Below, one piece after another: positions 37,700 to 47,286 of a DNA stretch of 64,000 bases (position 1 is the first letter of the stretch; every line of letters begins with the position of its first letter). Source of the DNA: Pseudotamlana agarivorans (GTDB lineage: Bacteria > Bacteroidota > Bacteroidia > Flavobacteriales > Flavobacteriaceae); NCBI RefSeq assembly GCF_018860245.1, contig NZ_JAHKPD010000013.1, positions 284,659 to 348,658 on the forward strand, in the 5' to 3' direction. A model generated the notes under the pieces. That model searched no databases, was not told the DNA's origin, and saw only the letters and a list, made by a program, of their open reading frames with translations. The translations under genes were made by a program, and so were the position numbers.

Positions 37700-39886
37700 T
37701 TAAACAATTCCGTGTTTTGAAAGTGGAAGGCTTCTATAACGTTGCCCTGTTGCTTTAAAAATGGCGTTAACTAGGGCAGGAGCAATTACGGGAACACCAG
37801 GCTCTCCAACACCAGTTGGTGCAGATTTACTTTCAATAATTTCAACATGTGTTTTTGGGGCTTCTGTCATTCTAATCATTTTATAATCATTAAAATTGTT
37901 TTGTTCTACTTGCCCATTGGTTGTTGAAATATTACCATAATACGCCAGAGATAAACCAAAGATTACTGCGCCTTCCATTTGTGCTCTCACGGAGTTTTTG
38001 TTAACTGCGACTCCACAATCAATAACCATATTAACATTGTGGATTTTTACTTTGTTGTCTACAATGGATACTTCTATCGCTGCAGCCACATACGAGAAGA
38101 AGCTATAGTGTACTGCTAAACCAATGGCATGTCCTTCAGGTAAACTATTACCATAGCCTGCATTTTTAGCGGCTTTTTTTAAAACATGTTTTAATTTGGC
38201 AGTATCGTATTTAAATTTCTCCTTAGTCTTTTCAATACGATCGGAGCCTATAAGTTGTAGCCTAAACTCTAAGGGGTCTATACCGGCTTCATAAGCTAAT
38301 TCATCAGAAAAAACATTTATACAAAAAGCGTTTGGAATATTAACAACCGAACGTAACCAACCAATTCTAAGGTGGGCATCTGCTTTACCTGTTTCAAATT
38401 GCATGTTGGGTATATCATATGGTACATTTAGTGCGCTTCCTATTTCGCCTCCTAAAGGATAGTTTGCTCCCGGCTGAAATGTTGATTTTATAGTAGGTAA
38501 TGCCAAGCGGTGTAGCCAACCAGTAACCCTGCCGCTATTATCTAGACTAGCTTTTAGATATTGAGCGGATGTGGTGTGATAATAACTATGTTGAATGTCG
38601 TCTTCTCTTGTCCAAACCACCTGAACTGGGCCTTGAATTTCTTTAGATAGAATTGTGGCTTCTACCACATAATCTGGTTTTGATTTACGACCAAAACCAC
38701 CACCTAATAGCGTTACGTTTACAGTGACTTTTTCCTGGTTGATACCGAGGTAATCGGCAACTTCTTTTCGTGCAGCTTGCGGTGTTTGAAGAGGAGCCCA
38801 AACTTCACAAGTTCCGTCTTTTACCCATGAAATGGCATTAGGTACTTCCATAGGGGTGTGTACTAAATGTGGTAGTTGGTAAGTGTGCTCAATAAGCTTG
38901 TCACCTTTGGTAAAAGCTTGATCGATGTTACCTTTACTTTTATTTACCTTTCCTGGCTTTTGAACCGTTTCTGTAAGCTCCGTTATAAAAGTGTTGGTAG
39001 TGTATTCGGCATTAGCTCCATAATCCCAATCAATTTTTAAGGCTTCTTTGCCTTTAAAAGCAGCCCAGGTACTGGTTGCGATTACCGCTACGCCACCTAA
39101 GGCCCCAAACGGTTTGATAATACGTGGCACTTCAATAACATCTATAACACCAGGTATTTTTAGGACATCTGTTTTGTCAAATGATTTTACAGATCCAAAG
39201 GTTACAGGGCAGCGTTTAATTGCAGCAAATTTTAAGTTTGGAACGCGTTTGTCTAAGCCAAAAATAGCTTTACCTGATACGATATCATGGACATCGATAC
39301 TTGGTAATTCTTTTCCAATGTATTTAAAATCTTTAGAAGATTTTAATTTAACATTCTCTGGAATATCTAATGTAATAGCAGTTGAAACCAAGTCACCATA
39401 CCCTATTTTTTTACCAGTGGTATGTATGACAAAATGATTTTCGGCTGTACATTCAGTTTCAGGAACTTTCCACGTTTTTGAAGCGGCAGATATTAACATA
39501 GCTTTTGCGGTGGCACCCATTTCTCGCATGCTTTGGTATAGGTTTCTAACGCTTTTGGAGCCGTCTGTATTTTGGTCTCCGTAAATGGCATTACCTGTAG
39601 CTTGTTTTACAGTTACTCGACTCCAATCGGCTTCCATTTCATCTGCAATCACAGAGGTTAGAGAAGTACGAATACCTTGTCCCATTTCAGAACGAGATGC
39701 TACTAAAATTAAACGGCCATCAGGTAATAATTCAATAAATAAATTCGGATTGAAAGTCTCTTTTTTTAAATGGTCTTCCGTTAAATGAGAAAATGAAGAC
39801 AACGATGTTGCCAAAATTAAACCTCCAGAAGCTAGGCCCATATTCTTTAAAAAATGTCGTCTACTTATGTTTTTTATAGGAGCCAT
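37700..39886 (-). CDS. Molybdopterin-binding subunit of a periplasmic aldehyde/isoquinoline-type oxidoreductase
   Basis: 728 residues with a Tat signal (SRRHFLKNMG then a hydrophobic stretch). The sequence matches the IorB-type branch of the xanthine dehydrogenase family: MGQGIRTSLTSVIADEMEADW, DGSKSVRN, LVHTPMEVPNA, GGGFGRKSKPDYVVEA and the C-terminal GVGEPGVPVIAPALVNAI with the family's active-site Glu. These enzymes hydroxylate aldehydes or N-heterocycles in the periplasm. The 2Fe-2S subunit is 2 bp upstream. In this locus an aldehyde sugar such as free 3,6-anhydro-galactose is a conceivable substrate; that is inference from position. Confidence 0.9.
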   Translation of the reverse strand: MAPIKNISRRHFLKNMGLASGGLILATSLSSFSHLTEDHLKKETFNPNLFIELLPDGRLILVASRSEMGQGIRTSLTSVIADEMEADWSRVTVKQATGNAIYGDQNTDGSKSVRNLYQSMREMGATAKAMLISAASKTWKVPETECTAENHFVIHTTGKKIGYGDLVSTAITLDIPENVKLKSSKDFKYIGKELPSIDVHDIVSGKAIFGLDKRVPNLKFAAIKRCPVTFGSVKSFDKTDVLKIPGVIDVIEVPRIIKPFGALGGVAVIATSTWAAFKGKEALKIDWDYGANAEYTTNTFITELTETVQKPGKVNKSKGNIDQAFTKGDKLIEHTYQLPHLVHTPMEVPNAISWVKDGTCEVWAPLQTPQAARKEVADYLGINQEKVTVNVTLLGGGFGRKSKPDYVVEATILSKEIQGPVQVVWTREDDIQHSYYHTTSAQYLKASLDNSGRVTGWLHRLALPTIKSTFQPGANYPLGGEIGSALNVPYDIPNMQFETGKADAHLRIGWLRSVVNIPNAFCINVFSDELAYEAGIDPLEFRLQLIGSDRIEKTKEKFKYDTAKLKHVLKKAAKNAGYGNSLPEGHAIGLAVHYSFFSYVAAAIEVSIVDNKVKIHNVNMVIDCGVAVNKNSVRAQMEGAVIFGLSLAYYGNISTTNGQVEQNNFNDYKMIRMTEAPKTHVEIIESKSAPTGVGEPGVPVIAPALVNAIFKATGQRYRSLPLSKHGIV

Positions 39887-39888
39887 AA

Positions 39889-40347
39889 TTATTGTTTAAT
39901 TTTTATTTCAGCCGTATTTTGTATGGCTTTTTTAATGCGTTGATACGTGCCACATCGGCATATGTTTCTGGCCATAGCGTTGTCTATGTCTTCTTCAGAT
40001 GGTTTTGGGTTTTTGTTTAATAAAGCTGTTGCTGATATTAATTGACCTGGTTGGCAGAATCCACATTGTGGAACATTTAAATCGGCCCAAGATTGCTGAA
40101 GTTTTTGAAGGTTTTCTGTTTCACCTTCTATAGTAATTAAAGTTCTGCCTTGCATTGCAGATACTGGCATTAGGCAAGAATTTATCGCAGTACCATCCAT
40201 TAAAACCATGCAGGAGCCGCACAAGCCTTTTCCGCAACCGTATTTTGTTCCAGTGTATCCTATTATATCACGTAAAGCCCAAAGAAGCGGCATGCTTGGA
40301 TCTGCATCTATTTCGTGGTTTTTTCCATTTATATTTAACGTTATCAT
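39889..40347 (-). CDS. 2Fe-2S subunit of the molybdenum hydroxylase
   Basis: 152 residues. The N-terminal plant-type ferredoxin motif is YGCGKGLCGSCMVLMDG with a further Cys in SCLMP. The C-terminal helical [2Fe-2S] domain has QCGFCQPGQ and NICRCGTYQRI. It passes electrons from the molybdenum centre to the cytochrome. It has no signal peptide, so export would have to occur in complex with the Tat-targeted large subunit. Confidence 0.92.
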   Translation of the reverse strand: MITLNINGKNHEIDADPSMPLLWALRDIIGYTGTKYGCGKGLCGSCMVLMDGTAINSCLMPVSAMQGRTLITIEGETENLQKLQQSWADLNVPQCGFCQPGQLISATALLNKNPKPSEEDIDNAMARNICRCGTYQRIKKAIQNTAEIKIKQ

Positions 40348-40504
40348 ACTAAGTCCTATTTGATTACTTAATGTTTGAAATTTACTGATTCTAGTTTACT
40401 TCTAAGTTTTTAGAGGTTGTTTTATTTTGATACTTATAGTTCGTTATTTAAAAATAGTAAACTTAGATTAGGTTATTAATGTAAATAATAATTATCTAAA
40501 AAAT

Positions 40505-40531
40505 AAGGCTCTACGGAACTTGTAGAGCCTT
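40505..40531 (-). terminator. Terminator after susD-like gene
   Basis: Perfect 10-bp arms AAGGCTCTAC and GTAGAGCCTT with a 7-nt loop, followed on the - strand by ATTTTTT. It ends the SusC/SusD transcript. Confidence 0.8.
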
Positions 40532-40576
40532 AAAACTAAACTAAACTAAAGAACTTACGGCTTTTATTAATATATT

Positions 40577-42289
40577 TTAGTAACCGTAATTTTGTTTTAT
40601 AGACGGCGCTTTCTCTACCTCTGTTTGAGGTATTGGGAGATAGTACATTTTGTCACTCCAAGGTCTGGTAACGACAGGTTCAATGTTGTAATACTCCGTG
40701 CCATCTGAGGCTTTTTTCCATTTTAAACCGTCAATTTGCATCCCTAAATGCGATTCGATCATCCAACGTCTTTCATCAAAAAAGTTATGGCCTTCAAAAC
40801 ATAACTCTACGCGGCGTTCTCTTCGAATAGCTTCTAATAAATCGGTGCCGCTGGTGTTAATTACTGGTTGCAATGCTCGTTTAGAGACTTTATTTAGTGC
40901 TTCTAAAGCTAATGCTTCATTTCCTAAATGATACTGAGCTTCAGCATAATTAAGATAAATCTCGGCCAAACGAAATAGAATAAATGGACGTTGTGGTGAA
41001 ATACCACCAGCAACTTCTACATTTTCATCTTGGAATTTTCTAATATTATATCCGGTTTTAGAGGAGTGAAGTGCATTTCCGGTGCCTTCAGGTGAATCTA
41101 ACCCATGCGGGTAAGTATTTACATCGTCTGATAAATAATATTGCACGTTTCTTCCTCTAAAGTCAGCACCATTAAATAAAAGATTAGCGTAATAACGCAT
41201 TTCTCGGTTTTCGTTTATTTCATCTGGATTAAAAGCGCTGCTTGAAGTACTGCTACCATCATTCATGTTAAATTGCATTGTAAAAGCAGGAGTAGGTGAT
41301 GACAGTGCCCAGCCACCATAACCGTTAGGGCTTTGTGTTAAATCCCAAAGAGAATTGGCATCAAGTCCAAATTCATAATATTCAGCACCATAAGGTCTAG
41401 CAAATAGAATGTCTTGATTAGGCGATAGAAACAAATCTTGGTAATCTTTTGCATTTGCTACTGAAATAAGATCTCTATACCCCACCATGTCAATGACTGC
41501 CTTGGCAGCATTAGAGGCATCCAACCATTTATTAGGTTTGTTGTAGGTATACAGCGGGTCGTTACTAGGTGCGTAACTAGGATCATGTAGTTTACTTGCT
41601 GCGTAGAGTAACGTTCTAGATTTAACAGCTAAGGCTGATAATTTTGTAGCTCTTCCAAACTCATCACCTGGACGGTCTGTAGGAAGGTATACGATAGCTT
41701 CATCGAGCTCGTTAACTATAAAATCGACACATTCCTCATAACTATTACGTACTAGGTTGAAATCATCATCTAAACCTAAGGCATGCTCCATGATAGGAAC
41801 ACCTCCGAAATAGTTAATAAGTTTTCGGTATACATTAGCACGTAAGAAACGCATTTCTGCTTTTAAAACATTGGTCTGGTCAGGATCTTTTGCCATGGCT
41901 CCACTGTTATCTATGCGATCTAAAAATTCGTTTATTGAACGTACGTAATCAAAATAGTTTTGCCATTTATCTGCTAAAACACCAACATTACTAGGTGTCC
42001 ATTCTGCTCTTAAACGGAATTGATCTAAATCATTAAAGTTAAATTTAGCTTCAAATGAAGCGGCCTCAATATTGAATCGTCTACCCCACCAATTAAATCG
42101 GTTTACCGACCAACCTTCGGTGCTATTATATGCAGTGTAAACTAAATTTTCTACTTGGTCGGGGTCGCTATAAACCAGATCTTCTGAAAAGGCATCTGAT
42201 GCTGTTACATCTAATGTGTCTTCACAGCCAAGTGAGGCAAAGAGTGATAGCGTACAGATAAATTTTATTATATAAGTTTTATATTTCAT
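40577..42289 (-). CDS. SusD/RagB-family glycan-binding lipoprotein
   Basis: 570 residues with a lipoprotein signal (FASLGC, Cys22). The SusD fold is indicated by the N-terminal helical region (YSDPDQVENLVYTAYNS), AEMRFLRANVYRKLINYFGGVPIME, RPFILFRLAEIYLNYAEAQY and the C-terminal RRERRVELCFEGHNFFDERRW. It would lie over the SusC barrel at the surface and capture galactan oligosaccharides. It is 12 bp downstream of susC. Confidence 0.95.
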   Translation of the reverse strand: MKYKTYIIKFICTLSLFASLGCEDTLDVTASDAFSEDLVYSDPDQVENLVYTAYNSTEGWSVNRFNWWGRRFNIEAASFEAKFNFNDLDQFRLRAEWTPSNVGVLADKWQNYFDYVRSINEFLDRIDNSGAMAKDPDQTNVLKAEMRFLRANVYRKLINYFGGVPIMEHALGLDDDFNLVRNSYEECVDFIVNELDEAIVYLPTDRPGDEFGRATKLSALAVKSRTLLYAASKLHDPSYAPSNDPLYTYNKPNKWLDASNAAKAVIDMVGYRDLISVANAKDYQDLFLSPNQDILFARPYGAEYYEFGLDANSLWDLTQSPNGYGGWALSSPTPAFTMQFNMNDGSSTSSSAFNPDEINENREMRYYANLLFNGADFRGRNVQYYLSDDVNTYPHGLDSPEGTGNALHSSKTGYNIRKFQDENVEVAGGISPQRPFILFRLAEIYLNYAEAQYHLGNEALALEALNKVSKRALQPVINTSGTDLLEAIRRERRVELCFEGHNFFDERRWMIESHLGMQIDGLKWKKASDGTEYYNIEPVVTRPWSDKMYYLPIPQTEVEKAPSIKQNYGY

Positions 42290-42301
42290 AATTAATACGA
42301 T

Positions 42302-45300
42302 TTAAAAATTAAGATTTAGACCTAATGTGAATGTTTTTAAAGAAGGGTAAGTGCTTCCTCTAAAGTTATTATAGCCTAAAGCCTCTGGGTCTAGGTTTGC
42401 ATCTGCGATGTCTGAAAACATGGTAAAGAGGTTGAATCCTCTAACAAAAAATCGGATATCAGCGAAGGTGCTTTTTTCTTTAGTTAGCGTGTATCCTAAT
42501 TCAATTTCTTTAAGTCTTAAAAAAGAGGCGTCTTTTAAATACAAGTCAGCACCTTCGAAGTTCTCTTGATCTCCACTTTGGTTGCCGCTGTATTCGTCAC
42601 TTTGTCCAAATGCTCTTGGGTAGCTTGCATCTCTATTATCTGGAGTCCAGCGGTCGTTGTAAACAAATTCTGGTCTTGCTCCTGCTTGATCAAAAAACAC
42701 TAAGGTTTCTGCTTTAGCTTGGCCTTGGAATAAAAAACTAAAGTCTAAGTTTTTGTAGGTAAATCCTCCAAACACGCCGTATTGTATTTCTGGTGTGGCT
42801 GAGGTATAAGCTCTAGTTCTATCGTTAGCATCAATAACTCCGTTACCATCGGTATCTACATAGTATGGTTCACCTTCTACGGTTCCGTCAAGTTTTGCTG
42901 GTGCGGCATTAACTTCGTCTTGATCTCTAAATAGCCCATTTGTTGGGTATACGATGTATGAATCCATTGGATGACCTTCTTGTTTTAGCCCTTCTGGAAC
43001 ATCTGCGGCTTCATCTAGATAAACAACTTCGTTTTTAGCTTGCGTAAAATTACCTCCAATATTGTAATGGAAGTTTTCATTAACGCTAGCACTCCATGAG
43101 GCTTCAGCTTCCCAGCCAAAATTATCTACTTTACCTAAGTTTTCTTCTGGTAAGGTAAGTCCAGCAGCTTCTGGTATAGAGGCGTTTCGCGTAATTAATA
43201 TATTTTCACGCTTTTGGTAGAAGTAGTTAAAATCGGCATTAAATCTACCATCGAATAATGACATGTTAAGACCAATGTTTTTCATGTCGGCGGTTTCCCA
43301 TGTAATATCTGGATTAGGTACATTGGTACTTGTATAACCATTTTGTCTCGATCCATTGGTTCCAAAAATGTAATAGTTAGGTTGTGCAGCATTTGTTGGT
43401 CCGCCGTAACTGTATCGTGTTAAATATTGAAATGCGTCAATTCGATCGTTACCCATTAATGCCCAAGAAGTTCTTAGTCTTAAGGCGTTAATCCAATTGG
43501 CATTATCCATAAAACCTTCTTTGTCAATCGCCCAAGACGCAGCAACACCAGGAAATGTTCCGAAGCGGTTGCCTTCACCAAAATTACTTGATCCATCACG
43601 TCGTATGGTAAAATCTACGAAATACTTCTTTTTAAAATCATAAGAAAGTGATCCGAAGAAGTTTAAACGCGCCCATTCTTGAGATGTTCCATAAGATATT
43701 TGCCCCTCATCACTTCCTGCAAAAAGTTCCGGGTGGTTATCTGATGGGAAATCTCTACGCTCTGCCCAAAAAGTTCTTTGGTTTGTAGTAGCTTGTTCCA
43801 TACCTACAAATCCACTTACTGTATGCTTCTCGGCAAACATATTGCGGTAATGAATGGTGGCGTTAAATAGGGTATTGTTCATTTCCCAATAGGTTTCACG
43901 AAGTATGCTTTTGTTTCCTTGTTGTGAATATCCTGGCTCTTCGATGTAGTCACCAGTACCTTCTTGGTAGGTGTATACTTCCCATGGGGTGTACCATGAT
44001 TTTTCATCGTAGCTTTCTTTTTGTACACTGGCAAAACCTTTAAGTTCAAGTCCTTTTATCCAGTTGTTTAAGTTGATGTCATAAGAAAATCGGCCTCTCA
44101 AATCGTTGTTGTCATTTTCTACAAAACCAGATTCAGAAGTTGACATGATATACGGGTTAGATCCGTTTTCTCCCCCCCAAGCTACAAGTCCGTTAGGGTA
44201 GATGCCTACTTCGGTTGGTAAATTGGTATAAATGTGCTTGTAAATATAATTTGCATCAACACCAGGTTCTTTATTGGTCCCAAAACGGCCAGAAAGATCA
44301 ACTCCTATTTTGAAATTTTCTACAATTTTAATATCTAGATTAGAGCGAATTTGATTTTGCTTGAAATTTAGATCACCAGAATGAAACATACCTACTTGTG
44401 ATATGGCATCTGCACCCACAAAATAGTTTACGTTTTCACTTCCTCCCGAAATAGATAATGAGTTTCTAGCTTCTGGAGACGAATTAGCAAATGTTAAATC
44501 AGACCAGTCTGTACTTGGGTAAAAGGGATCGTTTCCGGCAGCATATTTATCGATGTCCGCTTGCGAATACGGTAATGCTTGGCCATAACGTTCGGCGATT
44601 TCGTTGTTGTAAATAGCGTATTGTTCCGAATTCATAAATTTAGGCTCTACGGAAAACTTCGATACATTATATGTAGAGTTAAAATTTATTTTTGGCTTTC
44701 CTGATTTACCACGTTTAGTGGTAATTAATATAACACCATTTGCTGCTCGAGCACCATAAATAGCTGCAGCACCGTCTTTTAATACTGATAATGATTCGAT
44801 ATCTTGTGGTGATAAATAAGAGAATGACTCAGCAGGTACACCATCAATAAGTATTAGCGGGTTATTATTATTTAGAGTAGCTTTACCACGAATTAATATG
44901 TCAACATCTCCTGTAGACCCTGGGTAACCACCTCTATCGGAAATGATCATACCTGGTACTTTTCCAGACAAAGATTTAGCCAAATCTTTACTTCCAGATT
45001 TTTCTATGGACTCAGAGTTTACAGTACTTACTGAGCCTGTAATTTCACCCTTTTTCCTTGTTGTATAACCAACAACGACTACCTCGTCTAAAGCTGCGGT
45101 ATCGGGTTCTAAAAGAATGTTAATGTTCGATTGATTTCCAACTTTAATTTCTTGGGTGATGTACCCTACATAAGATATTACTAGGGTTGCATTACTATCT
45201 GTCGTTGAAATGTTAAATTCACCATCAAAATCGGTTACAGTTCCCGTAGATGTTCCTTTTATCATTACCGATGCTCCTGGCAATGGTCCATCTACATCAG

Positions 45301-45505
45301 AGACGGTTCCTGTAATGGTTTGTTGTGTGATTTCAACTTTTTTCGGAGTACCATTGTCAACTGATTTTGTGGCAGCAAATATAGGAGTAGGTGATATGGC
45401 TTGACATATAAACAGTGAAAGTATACCATACTTATGTTTTTTGTCAATCAATTCACTCCAAATGTTAGAATTGATTTCAGTCTTAATTAGTTTGTTTAAT
45501 TTCAT
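42302..45505 (-). CDS. SusC/RagA-family TonB-dependent glycan importer
   Basis: 1067 residues. A long N-terminus with the hydrophobic signal near residues 27-44 precedes a carboxypeptidase-regulatory-like domain (TGTVSDVDGPLPGASVMIKG, about 66-140). The plug follows (SLSGKVPGMIISDRGG and ILIRGKATLNNNNPLILIDG), then a 22-strand barrel ending in TFTLGLNLNF. It imports oligosaccharides produced by the secreted carrageenases. It is the only intact SusC/SusD pair in the window. Its promoter (site D) has the shared direct repeats, and a leader of about 160 bp separates the box from the start codon. Confidence 0.96.
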   Translation of the reverse strand: MKLNKLIKTEINSNIWSELIDKKHKYGILSLFICQAISPTPIFAATKSVDNGTPKKVEITQQTITGTVSDVDGPLPGASVMIKGTSTGTVTDFDGEFNISTTDSNATLVISYVGYITQEIKVGNQSNINILLEPDTAALDEVVVVGYTTRKKGEITGSVSTVNSESIEKSGSKDLAKSLSGKVPGMIISDRGGYPGSTGDVDILIRGKATLNNNNPLILIDGVPAESFSYLSPQDIESLSVLKDGAAAIYGARAANGVILITTKRGKSGKPKINFNSTYNVSKFSVEPKFMNSEQYAIYNNEIAERYGQALPYSQADIDKYAAGNDPFYPSTDWSDLTFANSSPEARNSLSISGGSENVNYFVGADAISQVGMFHSGDLNFKQNQIRSNLDIKIVENFKIGVDLSGRFGTNKEPGVDANYIYKHIYTNLPTEVGIYPNGLVAWGGENGSNPYIMSTSESGFVENDNNDLRGRFSYDINLNNWIKGLELKGFASVQKESYDEKSWYTPWEVYTYQEGTGDYIEEPGYSQQGNKSILRETYWEMNNTLFNATIHYRNMFAEKHTVSGFVGMEQATTNQRTFWAERRDFPSDNHPELFAGSDEGQISYGTSQEWARLNFFGSLSYDFKKKYFVDFTIRRDGSSNFGEGNRFGTFPGVAASWAIDKEGFMDNANWINALRLRTSWALMGNDRIDAFQYLTRYSYGGPTNAAQPNYYIFGTNGSRQNGYTSTNVPNPDITWETADMKNIGLNMSLFDGRFNADFNYFYQKRENILITRNASIPEAAGLTLPEENLGKVDNFGWEAEASWSASVNENFHYNIGGNFTQAKNEVVYLDEAADVPEGLKQEGHPMDSYIVYPTNGLFRDQDEVNAAPAKLDGTVEGEPYYVDTDGNGVIDANDRTRAYTSATPEIQYGVFGGFTYKNLDFSFLFQGQAKAETLVFFDQAGARPEFVYNDRWTPDNRDASYPRAFGQSDEYSGNQSGDQENFEGADLYLKDASFLRLKEIELGYTLTKEKSTFADIRFFVRGFNLFTMFSDIADANLDPEALGYNNFRGSTYPSLKTFTLGLNLNF

Positions 45506-45669
45506 AAAATTGTTTGTTAATGTAGTTAGTTTGTTGTTAGTTTTTTTTGTTTTTAGTTTTATTCATTGGCATCTATTTTGAATTAGGATTAATTGTGTTT
45601 GAATTATAAAAAAGGTTTATTTATATTTATTTGTGAGTAACATTGCGAATATGTGAAAATAATCACTTA

Positions 45670-45734
45670 CAAATTAAATTATATTTAAAGCTGTTTACTG
45701 ATTTAATATTACCTCTAACTAAATGATATTTACC
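45670..45734 (-). promoter_or_regulatory. PUL operator/promoter, site D (susC)
   Basis: Read on the - strand: GGTAAATAT from 45734 and GGTAATATT from 45713, 21 bp apart, then TTAATTTG at 45677-45670, 36 bp after the second repeat. GTTAGA before the second repeat is shared with site C. Confidence 0.75.
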
Positions 45735-45824
45735 CGAATTGGGTTTTGTTGTATTGATTTTAGTAGTAGGATTGTGTTATTTAATCACCTATTATGTTGT
45801 TGGTTTATAGAGTGTTAATATTAT

Positions 45825-46528
45825 AAAACCCTTGATCAGGGTGACCCAATGTTAAAACCAGAGTTTATCGATTTAGTAGAAGTAGGGGTAGTAAAAGACT
45901 TTGAAAACGGAAAATCACTTTACGGAACAGCCTATTACCGTGATGTGAAAAACTTAATCATTCGCGTCAATACCGTGTATAGTGATACGATATTAAACAG
46001 AATTTATTCAAACGTAGGCAGGGGAAATCTTTAGGTTTAGAAGTAGGCTCAGGATTTAAAATCACCGAATCGTGGAAGAATTCTATAGGCGCTAACTTGT
46101 ATAATTTTGCCATTGATGGGGCTTACAACGGAAATAAAATCGATACTAGTAGTTTTGTATATTCCTTAAATATAAATTCTATCTACAGTTTTTCTGAAAC
46201 AGCATCCATGCAATTTAACTTTAATTACCTCTCAGATCGTGTAACCGCACAAGGAGAGGATTCCAGATTTTACTCGCCTAATTTATCTTTTAAAAAGTCC
46301 TTTTTCGATAATCAGTTTGTAGCTATATTGCAATGGCAAAATTTTGATATGGGGCTGTTAGATATTAACGAGTAGCGCATAACGATCTGGCAAGAAGATT
46401 CCTTTTATACTACCACGAACTACGTTTACGAAGTCGATATGGTGTTTTTAAATTTAACGTATGTCTTCAATTATAGAAAAGATGAGTCTAAATTTATTGA
46501 AAGTGAATTTGGTAAACGAAAGTTTTAG
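45825..46528 (+). pseudogene. C-terminal remnant of a TonB-dependent outer-membrane receptor
   Basis: About 230 codons of an outer-membrane barrel are recognisable: DPMLKPEFIDLVEVG, YRDVKNLIIRV, a central GLEVGSGFKITESW piece, and a terminal LTYVFNYRKDES ... SEFGKRKF then TAG. The frame is broken near 46025, where a one-base loss turns GKSLGLEVG into a stop, and by an in-frame TAG at 46373 in place of a likely CAG. The first about 70 percent of the gene is missing. It resembles the OMP_b-brl_3 type rather than SusC. Confidence 0.8.
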
Positions 46529-47199
46529 ATGGGTATATCGAATTAGGTGATTTGGATGTTTTTTTCAGGCTTATTACCAAATTATTGTTACAATACGGGA
46601 ATATTGAGAAGCAACAAAGATAGAGGAATACCCTTGAGCTAATCGGTAATGAAAATTTCAAATACATTAAAGCCATATTGCATATTAATTAATAACGATT
46701 TTTATGCCGCAATAATGTTTACTTATAATGAAACAATTTTCTCCCAATCAGCACATTCGCTTGCGTGCCGCGAAAAGCTACGTTTCAGGAAAAGGGCTTC
46801 ATTAACAAGATCTTGGACATAATCCTCACTTTTGATTTTCCATTTCGTTAACCCTTTCCGTTCAGATAGCTATCGGGACTGGAAAAGAACACTTCATTCC
46901 AACTAAAAAGCGAAAATCAACTCCGCTTCCTTAATAGGGAAAATGTATTTTCATTTTGTTCCACTTCCTATGCATTTGTATTTCACAAAGCGTTTAGAAT
47001 CAATTCCCAAGCCAACACTGTCATATCTTTTTTTAACAGCAAAATAACAACAATCCGTTTTGAACGACAGCATAATCAGGCTTTCTTCGTCTACGCTCTG
47101 GGTAAACTCGCTCGCACTTTTTATATGCCTTATCAAAAAACAAAGCTCATACACTTCTAATCAAAAAAGTCAAAATAGATACTTAATTAGTTCAATAAA
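46529..47199. other. Degenerate non-coding stretch between pseudogene and carrageenase promoter
   Basis: No intact gene. The first 160 bp keep a broken coding look (an open piece reading GNENFKYIKAILHIN ends near 46691). The part from 46740 to 47160 has an unusual base pattern and a 67-codon - strand frame without recognisable similarity. It is probably gene decay debris. Confidence 0.4.
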
Positions 47200-47264
47200 G
47201 GTAATTACAGACTATAAATAGATAAATACGAGACATTTATAGCGAAAAACACGAAGTATTTTTA
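47200..47264 (+). promoter_or_regulatory. PUL operator/promoter, site E (first secreted carrageenase)
   Basis: GGTAATTAC (47200) and GATAAATAC (47221), 21 bp apart, and a box TATTTTTA (47257-47264), 36 bp after the second repeat and identical to the box of site C. The start codon is 23 bp downstream. Confidence 0.7.
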
Positions 47265-47286
47265 CTACTCAACTAATTTTAACAAA

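Noticed and set aside
46951..47154. 67-codon - strand frame upstream of the first secreted carrageenase
   Set aside because: No start context, no recognisable domain, and it lies in a decayed stretch; I could not support a gene.
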